Counted from the stretch's first letter, positions 8,314 to 17,119 are shown. The stretch is 64,000 nt of DNA from JAPOUP01 sp965203605 (GCA_965203605.1 OZ241902.1:4154001-4218000), one strand, 5' to 3'. Numbers and translations: made by a program. The notes: generated by a model from the sequence alone, not told the origin.

Positions 8314-9972
8314 TCAATGATTAACCAGTTGAGCCGCTATTTCGTCCAGCATAGTTGCCACGTCCGGATGTATTTCATTGGGCGACATCAAAGCAGCGAG
8401 CTGGTAGTAGTCTGACTCGCCAAGGTCCACCCCCGCCGCGCTCAGAATTCCACCAACTGTTTTCTTTCCCTTGATCTGATCGGTATCTGTGGTTTCGAAT
8501 GGCCTTTCGACAAGCGCTCGAGGCAAGTATTTTTCCATGTATTCTCTCGCCTTTTCTTCCGCCGCCTTTCCTGACAACCGAGAAATAAACCGCAATATCG
8601 CACTCGGATGGATCAAATAGTTTTCGGTCTCATAGCGGGTCCAGTATACTACCTTCATTCCTTCCGGTGTGTTTTTGCGTCCTTCCTCTATTCTCAATTC
8701 TCCCAGTCCGAGGCCGTTCCAGTGTTTGCCTTCGGCTCCATTACGATCACATACCTCCAACGCGCGCAGAGTTGGGACTTGCGCCTTTAGCGCACGATAG
8801 TGCCTTTTGGCATAAGATGGACCCTTCTTTTCAGCGGTTGGCACCCAGAAACCCGTATCCAAGTACTGCCGCACTGGGTGACCTAACGCCTTTGCCCATG
8901 CCCGCAAAATGTCAATATCGGTCTTTCCTTCCAAATACAGCACACGTTGCGTTGTTTCCGCCAATACGATTTCTTCGCTTGGGATAGTTGATAGTTGCTC
9001 CGCGTCCTGCCGACGAACTGGCCTGAGATCTTTTGCCGTGACAAGAAACAGCTTTTCTCCTTTTTCGTTCGCCGCTTCTTCGATCAGCCTGCCCGAGTGG
9101 GTTGCGATCAATACCTGACAGTCATTTTCTTCGCAGTGCTCACGTATGAGGCGATACATCTTCGCCTTGAGCAACGCGTGCAAGTGGGCATCCGGCTCAT
9201 CTATAAGAAACAGCGTTGCGTTGGAATGCAAGAGAGCGGACTGCACCAGTACCGTTTGCAGGAAACCTGCGGCGCCATTGAGCAGATCGTACCAATGGTC
9301 AGTTGCCGAGTGCCTGTATCGCGCAGTTATCGGATCGACACCACTTGGTATCGAAAGTTCAAAACCAAAGAACGACCTAACTGTATTCTGCAGCGTACTC
9401 CATTTTGCATCGTCACGGCTTGCGGCTAGGACCATATTCCTAAGAACCATTCTGCCCTTGCCTTGAGCCAGTCGCGTTGCGACCACTCCTTCGCTATATT
9501 CGGGCTCTTCAATATCCAATCCTGATAGTGAGGGAACGTAGAGTGCCTTCGGCGGGTTCTTCGCATAGGCTTCGAGGTCCGATACCGATATGTCCGTTAC
9601 CGGTTCCACGGTGGCGGTCGTCGCATCCTGATAGCTGAGTTCGAAACCCACATTCCAGTCGTCCGCCGATACTCGAACGGTGATCGGCTCTCTTGTATTC
9701 TGATTATGCCACAACTCGTCGAAGCCAGACAGCGCCAACATCCCAAGACTGGCAACCTTCACTTCCACGCGGTGCAAGCTCTGATAATCCTGATGCTCTA
9801 GGCCTGCATTACTCCGCAACCAAATCTCACCCAGCTCTGCCCAGGACGCCAAAGCCTGCAATAGCGTCGACTTTCCGGAATTGTTGGGGCCGGCAATAAG
9901 CGCCCGTTCCTCCAGGTTGAATTCCAGAAGACGAAATTTCTTGAAGCAGCTTACGACGACCCTACGGATCAT
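8314..9972 (-). CDS. OLD-like AAA ATPase with C-terminal TOPRIM domain
   Basis: ABC/AAA-type ATPase of 552 residues with OLD-family architecture. The N-terminal domain has Walker A GPNNSGKST (about residue 29), a signature-like GAAGFLQTVL, Walker B LFLIDEPDAHLH and the H-loop IATHSG. The C-terminal region looks like a TOPRIM nuclease: YLEGKTD supplies the acidic residue and EVCDRNG the second acidic motif. Homologues act as nucleases in phage defence. It is the last gene of the ubiquitin-like operon; its ATG overlaps the DUF6527 stop by 11 bases, so it was translated as part of that unit. A start 13 codons upstream is possible but lies wholly inside the upstream gene. The gene looks intact. 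Confidence 0.85.
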   Translation of the reverse strand: MIRRVVVSCFKKFRLLEFNLEERALIAGPNNSGKSTLLQALASWAELGEIWLRSNAGLEHQDYQSLHRVEVKVASLGMLALSGFDELWHNQNTREPITVRVSADDWNVGFELSYQDATTATVEPVTDISVSDLEAYAKNPPKALYVPSLSGLDIEEPEYSEGVVATRLAQGKGRMVLRNMVLAASRDDAKWSTLQNTVRSFFGFELSIPSGVDPITARYRHSATDHWYDLLNGAAGFLQTVLVQSALLHSNATLFLIDEPDAHLHALLKAKMYRLIREHCEENDCQVLIATHSGRLIEEAANEKGEKLFLVTAKDLRPVRRQDAEQLSTIPSEEIVLAETTQRVLYLEGKTDIDILRAWAKALGHPVRQYLDTGFWVPTAEKKGPSYAKRHYRALKAQVPTLRALEVCDRNGAEGKHWNGLGLGELRIEEGRKNTPEGMKVVYWTRYETENYLIHPSAILRFISRLSGKAAEEKAREYMEKYLPRALVERPFETTDTDQIKGKKTVGGILSAAGVDLGESDYYQLAALMSPNEIHPDVATMLDEIAAQLVNH

Positions 9973-10327
9973 CCCTGTTCTCCTTCGGTACGAAAATGCT
10001 CGGCGTTTCACTCCAGCGAATCCTTCCGCACTGCAGCCAGTAGTGACATCTGCAGCTACGTCCTGTTACGTGCACGGATGGGGACAAGGATACCTCTCCG
10101 CCTGGGTGCTCGGTTATCAACCACCGTCTTTGAAACTCGGGTGATATGTCCAAGTGGATGATCTGCCTGCATCGGCGTCGAGGACATACCACCGCAGCCT
10201 GAAATGGATACTTCTTTCCCCCTATGATGTAGACCGTATCCTTCGTTACACGTTCGGGCAAGTCCTCCACCCACTCCGTTCTATACGGATGCCGTTTGGC
10301 CAGTTGGTTCAACAGCCACCTAATCAC
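9962..10327 (-). CDS. DUF6527-like cysteine-rich protein of ubiquitin-like operon
   Basis: Small protein of about 121 residues beginning at a GTG (10327) that overlaps the stop of the JAB-E1 gene. It contains a paired-cysteine arrangement, CPRRRC followed about 35 residues later by SCRCHYWLQCGRIRW, suggesting a zinc ribbon, and SLSPSV between. This pattern matches DUF6527 proteins, which are known as companions of bacterial ubiquitin-like E1/E2/JAB cassettes; their biochemical role is not settled. The frame is intact. A longer open frame upstream to 10477 runs antisense-like through the E1 coding region and is not used. Confidence 0.75.
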   Translation of the reverse strand: MIRWLLNQLAKRHPYRTEWVEDLPERVTKDTVYIIGGKKYPFQAAVVCPRRRCRQIIHLDISPEFQRRWLITEHPGGEVSLSPSVHVTGRSCRCHYWLQCGRIRWSETPSIFVPKENRDDP

Positions 10328-11701
10328 GGCGAATATTGTTCCGCACAAGCAGACTGTTATCACCGGTGCCTCGGTACCGTTCAAACAGCCGATGCGGTTT
10401 CCCGTCGTCAGCTTCGACTTCAAAACAACCGTGAACCAAGCGAAATCGCTGGGTAGCGAACTCGCGGTTCTGGTCAAACCGAATTGCGTGCACTCGTGCG
10501 AGAAAGTCGTTGAACGCCATACATGCCGCCTGCATGTTCACCGACATTACCGCCGGTTGGTCCTCTCCTACTGCCGCTAGGTATCCCGCGACGCGCTGCT
10601 GTTCGTAGTGCTCCGGATCCGCTCGTTGCCAATTCTCCGCGGTTACCTGATCCATCTGGTATGCACCACGAGACCACAAATCGCCCCCATCGGGGTGCAC
10701 GTAATGAGACACTGCGTCGGCAGCACCGATGTCTCCCGTCCCGTCGGCGTCTATATGCACTCCGGCATCAAAATAGGGAGCTGGCTAAACACTCCAAATG
10801 ATACCGCCCAAACGCCGAATCCACACAACCAAAGAGTACATCGCAATCGATTAGCGCCGATACGACCTCCGGAGAGTCGGTCAACGCGTCATACGCATCA
10901 ATCTGGGTTCCAAGTCCAGTTCGTTCGACCGCTTCACTAATCGCTTTCACCTTTGATCTTTTGCTTTTGGCATCCACTATCAAACAATTTATGATCCGGT
11001 TAAGATTCTTCTCCTCAATAACATCATTATCAACAATCACGAGTTGTCCAATGCAGTTGCGGGTCAGAAGCTCAATCACAATACTTCCAATTCCTGAACA
11101 GCCTACCACCCCCACTCTCATTGCACGCAATCGATCTAGCATTCCACCTCCAAACGTCTGGGACAATTTCCTCTCGTATGCAGTTGAGTGCTCCTGTTCT
11201 GTGCTGTTCCAAATTAAAATGTTATCACCCACAACATTGACTGACCGGAAGTCGCGAAATTGGCCACCTTCCTCTACCGACCTCGCGACAATCGATCCAT
11301 CCGGCAACATAATCGCTGCACCATTAATTCTATCGTCATCGAACCACGTGATTCACCGATGCAAATAACTCCCGATCATTCTCATCATCAACTTCCGAGA
11401 ATTTGTTGCTGCCATTCGGATGGGAGTGAACGGTAATCACAGATTGGCCCAACCGATCGATGTTGGTGATTGTGTCTGGCGCAAGGTGCGCTTCGAATGG
11501 CCACTTAACCCTGTTCACGCGTCTGTCAGACAATTCATGAGACAACCCGACAAACTCCGCCACCACAAGTTTCTGATGATGTTTCCCAGATCCTGGATTG
11601 CATATGAAGACACCCGCAGCCTCCAGTCCATCTCCGGGAAAGAGGTATCGGAACGCCAATTCATGGGTTCGTTTGGTCATCGCTAGTGTCAGGAGTTTCA
11701 T
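10320..11701 (-). pseudogene. JAB-E1 (ThiF) fusion, two frameshifts
   Basis: Originally one protein of about 455 residues: an N-terminal JAB/MPN+ isopeptidase domain (HSHPNG then S and DD, the JAMM zinc motif) followed by a ThiF/E1 adenylating domain (VGVVGCSGIGS nucleotide loop, VIVDNDVIEEKNLNR). Three collinear pieces lie in different frames. The first ends at 11336 after FASVNHVVR; a one-base shift there restores WFDDDRINGAAIM and joins the second piece. The second ends at 10768 after CLASSLF; the same kind of shift restores PYFDAGVHIDADG and joins the third (SVNMQAACMAFN). Both shifts are +1 (one base gained or two lost). The ATG at 11701 overlaps the E2 stop as ATGA. Sequencing error is possible but two independent shifts plus a neighbouring IS make real decay more likely. 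Confidence 0.85.
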
Positions 11702-11721
11702 TTTCCGCCAGCTACTTCTAG

Positions 11722-12589
11722 GGCCTGTTGACAATTGGGTTGCGATTCGGCGCGTCCCCTGTTATCTAGCCGCGATGCACGCCGGAACGGCGGCACAGGC
11801 AAGAGAGCAGGTGACATGATGAATGCGGACAGGACGGTGCTGACCGACGCCATGTGGGCGCGGATCGAGCCCATGCTGCCCGGCAGGGCGACCGATCCCG
11901 GCGCCACCGCGGCGGACAACCGGCGGTTCGTGGAGGCGGTGCCCGTGCGGTTCCGCACGGGGTCGCCGTGGCGCGACCTTCCGGAGCGCTTCGGCAACTG
12001 GAACAATGTGTTCAAGCGGTTCCGCCGCTGGGCGCTTTCGGGCGTTTCCGGGCGCGTTTCCGACGCTTTGTCGGAGGGGTCCGGCCCCGGATGGGTGTTC
12101 GTCGACGGCACGGTCGTGCAGGCTCACCAGAAGGCGGCGGGCGCAAAAGGGGGACCTGCCGCCAGGGGATCGGCCGCTCCCGGGGCGGCCTGACGGGCAA
12201 GATCGTGGCGGTCGTGGACGCGCTCGGATACCTGGTCCGCTTCGTGATCCTTCCCGGCCAGGCCCACGACCTCGCGGGGGTGCCGGCGCTGCCTGGGGAT
12301 CTCCCGTTCGGGGCCTTCGTCGGGGACAGGGCGTTCGACGCGGACTGGCTGCTCGAGGATGTGGAGAGACGCGGCGCGGTGCCGGTGATCCCGTCGAGGC
12401 GGAACCGGACGGAACCCCGGGAGCATGACCGGGAGATGTACGGGTGGCGGCACCAGGTCGAGAATTTCTTCGCCAAAATCAAGGAGTTCCGGGCGGTGGC
12501 GACGAGGTACGACAAGACGGACGCGAGCTTCGCGGCGGGGATCCATCTCGTCGCCGGCGTGGTGGCGGCAACATGATTGTCAACAGGCC
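11722..12589 (+). mobile_element. IS5-family insertion sequence (IS427-like), 868 bp
   Basis: Complete IS with terminal inverted repeats: GGCCTGTTGACAAT at the left end matches the inverse of the right end over at least 14 bases (15 if the flanking G/C is counted). It is flanked by a CTAG direct repeat at 11718-11721 and 12590-12593, the YTAR-type target of IS5 relatives; a TA-only duplication with ends one base further out is equally consistent. It carries one transposase gene in two overlapping frames. The insertion cuts the E2 gene near its 3' end. Confidence 0.93.
11816..12576 (+). CDS. IS5-family transposase, two frames joined by -1 frameshift
   Basis: DDE transposase encoded in two frames, as in many IS427-group elements. 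The first frame (11816-12193) gives the N-terminal domain with RTGSPWRDLPERFGNWN and the first catalytic aspartate in FVDGTVVQAHQKA. The second frame, ending at 12576, gives GLTGKIVAVVDALG, the second aspartate in GDRAFDADWL and the C-terminal VENFFAKIKEFR with the glutamate. Change of frame would occur near AAAAGGGGG at 12145-12153, a plausible slippage site. Both frames are otherwise open, so the element may still be active. Confidence 0.88.
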
Positions 12590-12951
12590 CTAGCTCGTGC
12601 CAGACATATTCGATATGGCTACCAATGTCATCTTCGCCCGGTCTCCACGTATAGTGCCTGGACCAACGCTGCCATCGACGCGCAAAATGTTCCTCAATTG
12701 AAAGCGCTCCCGCATCCTGGCCATTCAGCTTACTTAGCGGTGGACCAAGGTAGAACATATCCAACGGGGATGCAGGATACCCTGCAGGTATCAGGACCAT
12801 AAGGTCCGCTGTTGACTGCGCGAACCCAGCCGGAACAGCAAAGCCCTCAATCAGAAGACCGTATTTTCCACTCCCTTCGTTGAGCTTTCGCCATCGACCT
12901 CGATGATTCGCATCAAGGTATTCAACATCCTCCGGGAGCAGTTCAAACGCG

Positions 12952-13689
12952 TCACTCACGTCCTTGCTGCGCCTGACGGCGAACGGTCTCGAACCGCTCT
13001 ACGTCGGGTTGTGAGACGTCAACGAAGTCTTCTGCCTTGATCCGTTTTCTTTTCCCTCCTCCTAATTTCTGGTTCAACGCCCACTCTTCCGGCGTCTTTT
13101 CAGCTAGAGCCAGAATTTGCGTACCCGTAATCTTTTCTTCTTCGACAGTGTATTTGTCTCGATCGATCCTGATTCGATATTTTTGCCCTTTAGGTGGTGG
13201 GCGGCCATGTCGGCTGCAATCCTCGATGTCTATCGGATCTCCAACACCAGACCCGTCACTTGCTGGAATCACGAAGAAGGCGTTTCCTTCCTGCACCAGA
13301 ACTTTCATGCCGTCTGCTATCTCCGCATCTGGCCCAGTGCCGATGTCAGCAAAGAGACGGCCTTCCGAGTGTTCAGTGTCAAACGCCTTAAGCTCCCTTC
13401 CAGTAGTTATTGCCTTCGTTAGCGACGGGCCTGGCTCGCCATTTAGTTTTAGCTGGATTGCTTTTCGTAGCGGCGGATTGCTTTCAATCGAACTCTCTCC
13501 GGTCACAAACGACTCATGCCCTCTAATGACAAGAAAGCTGGCGGAGTCGAGCGGAATATCAATGTCATCCTGTTGGTTAAGAAAGAGACGTCCGTCCTCA
13601 CACCCGACTAATCCATAGATTACTTGAGCACTGACCAAACCGGTCGCTACTTCGTATTTCTTGCCATCGATCTCAATGTTCGCTTTCAT
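12952..13689 (-). CDS. Multi-ubiquitin-like protein (three beta-grasp repeats)
   Basis: Protein of 245 residues made of three ubiquitin-like (beta-grasp, Multi_ubiq type) repeats: about residues 1-68 (MKANIEIDGKKYEV start), 72-150 (IQLKLNGEPGPSL start) and 165-240 (KGQKYRIRIDRDKYTVEE, then ILALAEKTPEEW and FVDVSQPDVERF). The tail ends QAQQGRE, so a glycine near the end could be exposed by JAB proteolysis; this is inference. A strong ribosome-binding site (AAGGAGG, five bases before ATG 13689) shows that it leads the conjugation genes. Its stop overlaps the E2 GTG start. The frame is intact. Confidence 0.87.
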   Translation of the reverse strand: MKANIEIDGKKYEVATGLVSAQVIYGLVGCEDGRLFLNQQDDIDIPLDSASFLVIRGHESFVTGESSIESNPPLRKAIQLKLNGEPGPSLTKAITTGRELKAFDTEHSEGRLFADIGTGPDAEIADGMKVLVQEGNAFFVIPASDGSGVGDPIDIEDCSRHGRPPPKGQKYRIRIDRDKYTVEEEKITGTQILALAEKTPEEWALNQKLGGGKRKRIKAEDFVDVSQPDVERFETVRRQAQQGRE

Positions 13690-14036
13690 TTCCGCCTCCT
13701 TCTCTTCAGTAAGTCAACGCCATTCTCACCGATGTCGGAGATCACCTTAGTAGCCGCGTAGAACGTGGCCTCGTCCGCTGCGTCTGTCAACCTCATGCCA
13801 CGCTGAGATGGAAATTGCCGACACCACACCGGCTTGCTCTTTCTTTGCAAGCCACCGTCAACCGCGCTCTCCATATCAATCAAATCTGAAACCACGACCT
13901 GGCGAATGACCCATCGTATGCCATGATCGCTTAACGAATACCCGATTGCACCGATGTTCTGGCGTTGCGTCGCGCCCTTCCTTCCGTTCAATTCTGCGCC
14001 GCTCAGGCACCTACCTGCTCGACTACGCCGGTCCAC
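13686..14036 (-). CDS. Hypothetical protein upstream of multi-ubiquitin gene
   Basis: A frame of up to 116 residues whose TGA overlaps the multi-ubiquitin ATG. I recognise no family. The N-terminal third is arginine- and glycine-rich and may not be native; an ATG inside the frame at about 13880 would give a protein of roughly 64 residues ending in a basic LLKRRRRK tail. The AAGGAGG of the next gene lies inside its last codons. It could be the surviving end of a lost upstream gene of the operon or a spurious frame. Confidence 0.3.
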   Translation of the reverse strand: MDRRSRAGRCLSGAELNGRKGATQRQNIGAIGYSLSDHGIRWVIRQVVVSDLIDMESAVDGGLQRKSKPVWCRQFPSQRGMRLTDAADEATFYAATKVISDIGENGVDLLKRRRRK

Positions 14037-15042
14037 CTCCCGATAGGCAGGCTGCGAGGCCCCAACCCCACGTCCCTCGCTGCCCGTGCATTGCCGCTGG
14101 TATCCGCCGACGGGGAGTCAGGTTGGTTGTAGAGGTAGCGCGGATTCCGGCCCTTCGGGAATCCAACGTGGCTCTATCTGGCCTTCCAGAAGCTCGCCGA
14201 CGACGGGTTGGAGGCTACCGAGTATCCATAGGTCTGCGCAGCAGAGCGCTACTCCGATTCGCGCCGTAGGTGCCTCTGTTCAGTCCGGAAGCCGACCCCA
14301 TGGCTCAGCGTTGCGCTGGTCAGGCGTCTCCAGCCGTGCCAGATGATCCTGTTGCATGGCACCGATAGCCGCCGAGGTGCGCACCGGGCGGCCTGCCTTC
14401 GGCCGCGCCGTGTGCGCCTGGATCTGGACGTCGACCATGCCGTCGGTCAGGGTGGCGAACGGCTTCGGTCCGCCCAATGCTCGCCTTGCTGGCGCAATCC
14501 GGAAAAGCCCTTGTTTTTCTGGCTATGCCTGCCGCAGGAAATCCCGGATCCCAATACTGAGCCATGCATATCAACTGCATCGTGGTCATTGCCATGCCTC
14601 AGGTCGTGATCTTCCTTATGGCCTGGGACACCCCTGATCTTCTGTGTAGATCGTAGTTTCCACGATTTCTTCAGGTATCGAATGGGGATTGCCTGGCTCC
14701 AGGGTCCGATGCGACTGACAGATTATCGGGATCACCGATAATTCGATTGAACCACAGTGTCGGTGCTTCGCCCATCCAGATGACGGGGTCGGCGTAGTTC
14801 TATGGTCCTATGGCAGGGCTTGACACGGGCGAATCTACGAACGGTCCTGGTGTCGGACATGGGGTCGGGCAAAGCCTAGGGTAACCTGAGGTCGCCCAAG
14901 GCCTGCGCGGCCAGTCGGAGGCTCGAAAACCTCACTTGAAAGCACCGTGCGGGAGTGTCGTCACCGCACTGCACCAACCGGGGGCACAAGCCCTGAAGTG
15001 CCCTCAAGGCTGACGGTCGGCGCGAATTTACGCGCCGTGTCA
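14037..15042. other. 1.0-kb stretch with no recognisable gene
   Basis: No gene is supported in this region. Short frames on the minus strand around 14280-14600 are arginine-rich with no family match. The segment separates the ubiquitin-like operon from the zinc-transport genes and may represent decayed sequence. Confidence 0.45.
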
Positions 15043-15843
15043 TCATCTGGACCAACTTTTGAGACTGAAGCCGGCAAACAGCAAGGCGGCAACGCAGACG
15101 ATGGATGGGCCTGCGGGAGTGTCAAGGACGTAAGCGGCGCGTAGGCCGATCACCGCCGAAACTCCGCCGATACCGGCGGCAATCATCGCCATGGCTTCGG
15201 GCGTCCGGGCAAGGCTGCGGGCGGCGGCGGCCGGAATGATCAGCATGGCCGCGATCAGCAGCACACCTACAACCTTGATTGCGACCGCCACGGTTATCGC
15301 CAGAGATAGGGATAGGATCAGTCTTTCCAGCTTTGGATCAAGCCCGTTGGCATAGGCCAGCTCTTCGTTCAGAGTGGCGGTCAGCAACGCCGACCAGCGC
15401 GAGGCGATCAGTGCAACCACAACCCCCGCGCCGCCCCAGATTATAAGCATGTCACCGCGCGAAACAGCCAGAATGTCCCCGAAGAGGTAAGCCATCAGGT
15501 CGATGCGAATGTCGGACAGAAAGGACACCGCAACAAGCCCGAAAGCGAGTGCGGAATGGGCAAGCACGCCGAGGAGTGTGTCCACCGCATATCCCCGCCC
15601 GGTCAGCAGGTTCCCGGTCAGCAGGTTCACGGTTGCAGCCATGGCCAGCGCCACAACTACAGCTCCCACGAGGATCGAAAGCTGCATTGCCAGGGACAGC
15701 GCCACACCCAGCATTGCCGCATGGGCTGTAGCATCGCCGAAATACGCCATCCGACGCCAGACGACGAAACAGCCGAGCGGGGCTGCCGCGAAAGCCAACC
15801 CGACACCGGCAAGCGTCGCTCGTGTCATGAAGTCATCGAGCAT
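15043..15843 (-). CDS. znuB: Zinc ABC transporter permease ZnuB
   Basis: ABC-3 family metal permease, 266 residues, the inner-membrane channel of the ZnuABC zinc importer. It is almost entirely hydrophobic with about eight membrane segments. It contains family sequences RMAYFGDATAHAAMLGVALS, SFLSDIRIDLMAYLFGD and VGVLLIAAMLIIPAAAARSL. ATG at 15843 overlaps the znuC stop (TGATG); a TTG one codon upstream is not needed. Last gene of zur-znuC-znuB and expected to be Zur-repressed through the site upstream of zur. Confidence 0.95.
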   Translation of the reverse strand: MLDDFMTRATLAGVGLAFAAAPLGCFVVWRRMAYFGDATAHAAMLGVALSLAMQLSILVGAVVVALAMAATVNLLTGNLLTGRGYAVDTLLGVLAHSALAFGLVAVSFLSDIRIDLMAYLFGDILAVSRGDMLIIWGGAGVVVALIASRWSALLTATLNEELAYANGLDPKLERLILSLSLAITVAVAIKVVGVLLIAAMLIIPAAAARSLARTPEAMAMIAAGIGGVSAVIGLRAAYVLDTPAGPSIVCVAALLFAGFSLKSWSR

Positions 15844-16574
15844 CAATCTGCTGTCTCGTCGTTATGCGTGTGATCATGATCGTGGTTGTGCCGATAGAAC
15901 GCCAGCGCTCTTCCAGTGCCGGTTCCGAACAACGCGCGGTACTCCGGGGCGGAGGCGACGACTGCCGGGGCGCCCTCGTAGCAAACGTGGCCATTGAGGC
16001 AAATCACGCGATCCGATGCGCTCATAACGACATGCAATTCGTGGCTGATCATCAACACGGCGCAAAGAGTTTCGGCGCGAACCTTCTCGATCTGTCGGTA
16101 GAAGGCGGCGGAGCCGGGTTGATCCAGGCCTTGGGTCGCTTCATCCAGAAGCAGAAGCTCTGGTCTGGCGATCAAGGCCCGTGCAAGCAGCACGCGCTGA
16201 AACTGGCCGCCCGACAGCTCTGACATCTGCCGCTTCAGCAGACCCGGAACCCCGACAGCATCCAGTGCCGTCACGCAGTCCTGTCTGCGCCTGCGACCGG
16301 CAAGCCGCATGAAACGTTCGACGGTGATCGGGAGTGTTGGGTCGATATGCAGGCGTTGCGGCACGTAACCCATCCTAAGGCCAGGTTTGAGCCTGATCTG
16401 TCCCCTGACTGGTTGGGTAGCGCCAATGATGGCCCGAAAGAGGCTTGTCTTGCCAGATCCATTCGGACCAACAATTGTGACGATTTCACTTGGCTCCACT
16501 GTTAGGTCGACATCGTGCAGCACGGTGTTGGCACCGTAGCGGACGCTCAGGTTTTTAACGTTGACCAGACTCAT
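15843..16574 (-). CDS. znuC: Zinc ABC transporter ATP-binding protein ZnuC
   Basis: ATP-binding subunit of the zinc importer, 243 residues. Walker A is GPNGSGKTS, the Q-loop region MGYVPQ, signature LSGGQFQRVLLARAL, Walker B LLLLDEATQGLD and H-loop MISHELHVV. The C-terminus HNHDHDHTHND is histidine- and aspartate-rich, as often seen in ZnuC. The ATG at 16574 overlaps the zur stop as ATGA, which fixes the start; a longer frame begins inside zur. Coupled to znuB downstream. Confidence 0.95.
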   Translation of the reverse strand: MSLVNVKNLSVRYGANTVLHDVDLTVEPSEIVTIVGPNGSGKTSLFRAIIGATQPVRGQIRLKPGLRMGYVPQRLHIDPTLPITVERFMRLAGRRRRQDCVTALDAVGVPGLLKRQMSELSGGQFQRVLLARALIARPELLLLDEATQGLDQPGSAAFYRQIEKVRAETLCAVLMISHELHVVMSASDRVICLNGHVCYEGAPAVVASAPEYRALFGTGTGRALAFYRHNHDHDHTHNDETAD

Positions 16575-17101
16575 GGAGCTGCCTGATCCACGCAATCCGG
16601 ACAAATTCCCTCGGCTTCAACAACGGTTCTTTCAATCTGAAACCCAGCCTCGTGAGCAGCGGTGCCGAGGACACCATTTGCGGGGGATGAATGGGTCTCG
16701 GCAACTGCATCGCATAGGCGGCATATCATGAACGCGGGCGTGTGGGGTTCGTCGGGACGCGCACAGGCTACAAAGGCGTTCAGGCACTCGATCCTGTGTA
16801 CGAAGCCATGCGCCGCCAGGAAGTCGAGTGCACGATAGGCGCCCGGCGGTTGCGATCCGAATCCCGCCTCACGCAACATGTCCAGGATTGCATAGGCCCC
16901 GAGCGCCCGATGTTCCCGGAGCAGCAGTTCCAGCACCTTCCTTCGCACCGGAGTCAGGCGTAGACATTCCTTTGCACAGTGCGCTTCCACGATAGCCAGC
17001 GCCTGACCGACACAGGCGTCGTGGTCATGCTTCCGAAACATCACCGATCGTGGGCTCTTGGCGCGTGTGGGCCATACATCGATTGACATGTCATTCCGCA
17101 T
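16571..17101 (-). CDS. zur: Zinc uptake regulator Zur (Fur family)
   Basis: Fur-family repressor, up to 176 residues, which senses zinc and represses zinc uptake. The winged-helix region carries LRLTPVRRKVLELLLREHRALGAY split over residues 47-70, and FVHRIECLNAFVAC follows. The structural zinc site is provided by CRLCDA and the C-terminal CPDC. The start is uncertain: ATG at 17101, 17089 and 17041 are all in frame, with 17041 closest to the usual family start. It heads zur-znuC-znuB and diverges from znuA across a Zur-box-like palindrome, so it probably autoregulates. Confidence 0.9.
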   Translation of the reverse strand: MRNDMSIDVWPTRAKSPRSVMFRKHDHDACVGQALAIVEAHCAKECLRLTPVRRKVLELLLREHRALGAYAILDMLREAGFGSQPPGAYRALDFLAAHGFVHRIECLNAFVACARPDEPHTPAFMICRLCDAVAETHSSPANGVLGTAAHEAGFQIERTVVEAEGICPDCVDQAAP

Positions 17102-17119
17102 CGGTTAACTCGATTCGAA

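Larger units (their letters stand above)
11698..12959 (-). pseudogene. E2-like protein (Prok-E2_E type) split by an IS
   Basis: An E2/UBC-like protein in two parts, 12959-12590 and 11721-11698, interrupted by an IS5-family element. Removing the IS and one copy of the CTAG duplication restores a 129-residue frame ending HELEVAGGK whose TGA overlaps the JAB-E1 start. Motifs LLPEDVEYLD, LIPAGYPASPLDMFY and RRWQRWSRH are those of the prokaryotic E2 family E. No cysteine occurs anywhere in the restored protein, so a thioester-forming active site is not visible. Translation begins at GTG 12959, overlapping the multi-ubiquitin stop by eight bases. As it stands the frame reads on into the IS antisense strand and is presumably non-functional. 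Confidence 0.87.

Noticed and set aside
10760..11345. Programmed frameshifting in the JAB-E1 gene
   Set aside because: No slippery heptamer or stimulatory hairpin is evident at either point, and two such sites in one cellular gene would be unprecedented as far as I know; mutation or sequencing error is preferred.
12012..12959. A 315-codon minus-strand frame starting as the E2-like protein
   Set aside because: Only the first 123 codons are E2 sequence; the rest is the antisense strand of the inserted IS.
14280..14600. Possible coding remnants on the minus strand
   Set aside because: Arginine-rich frames with no recognisable motif; could not be tied to any family.
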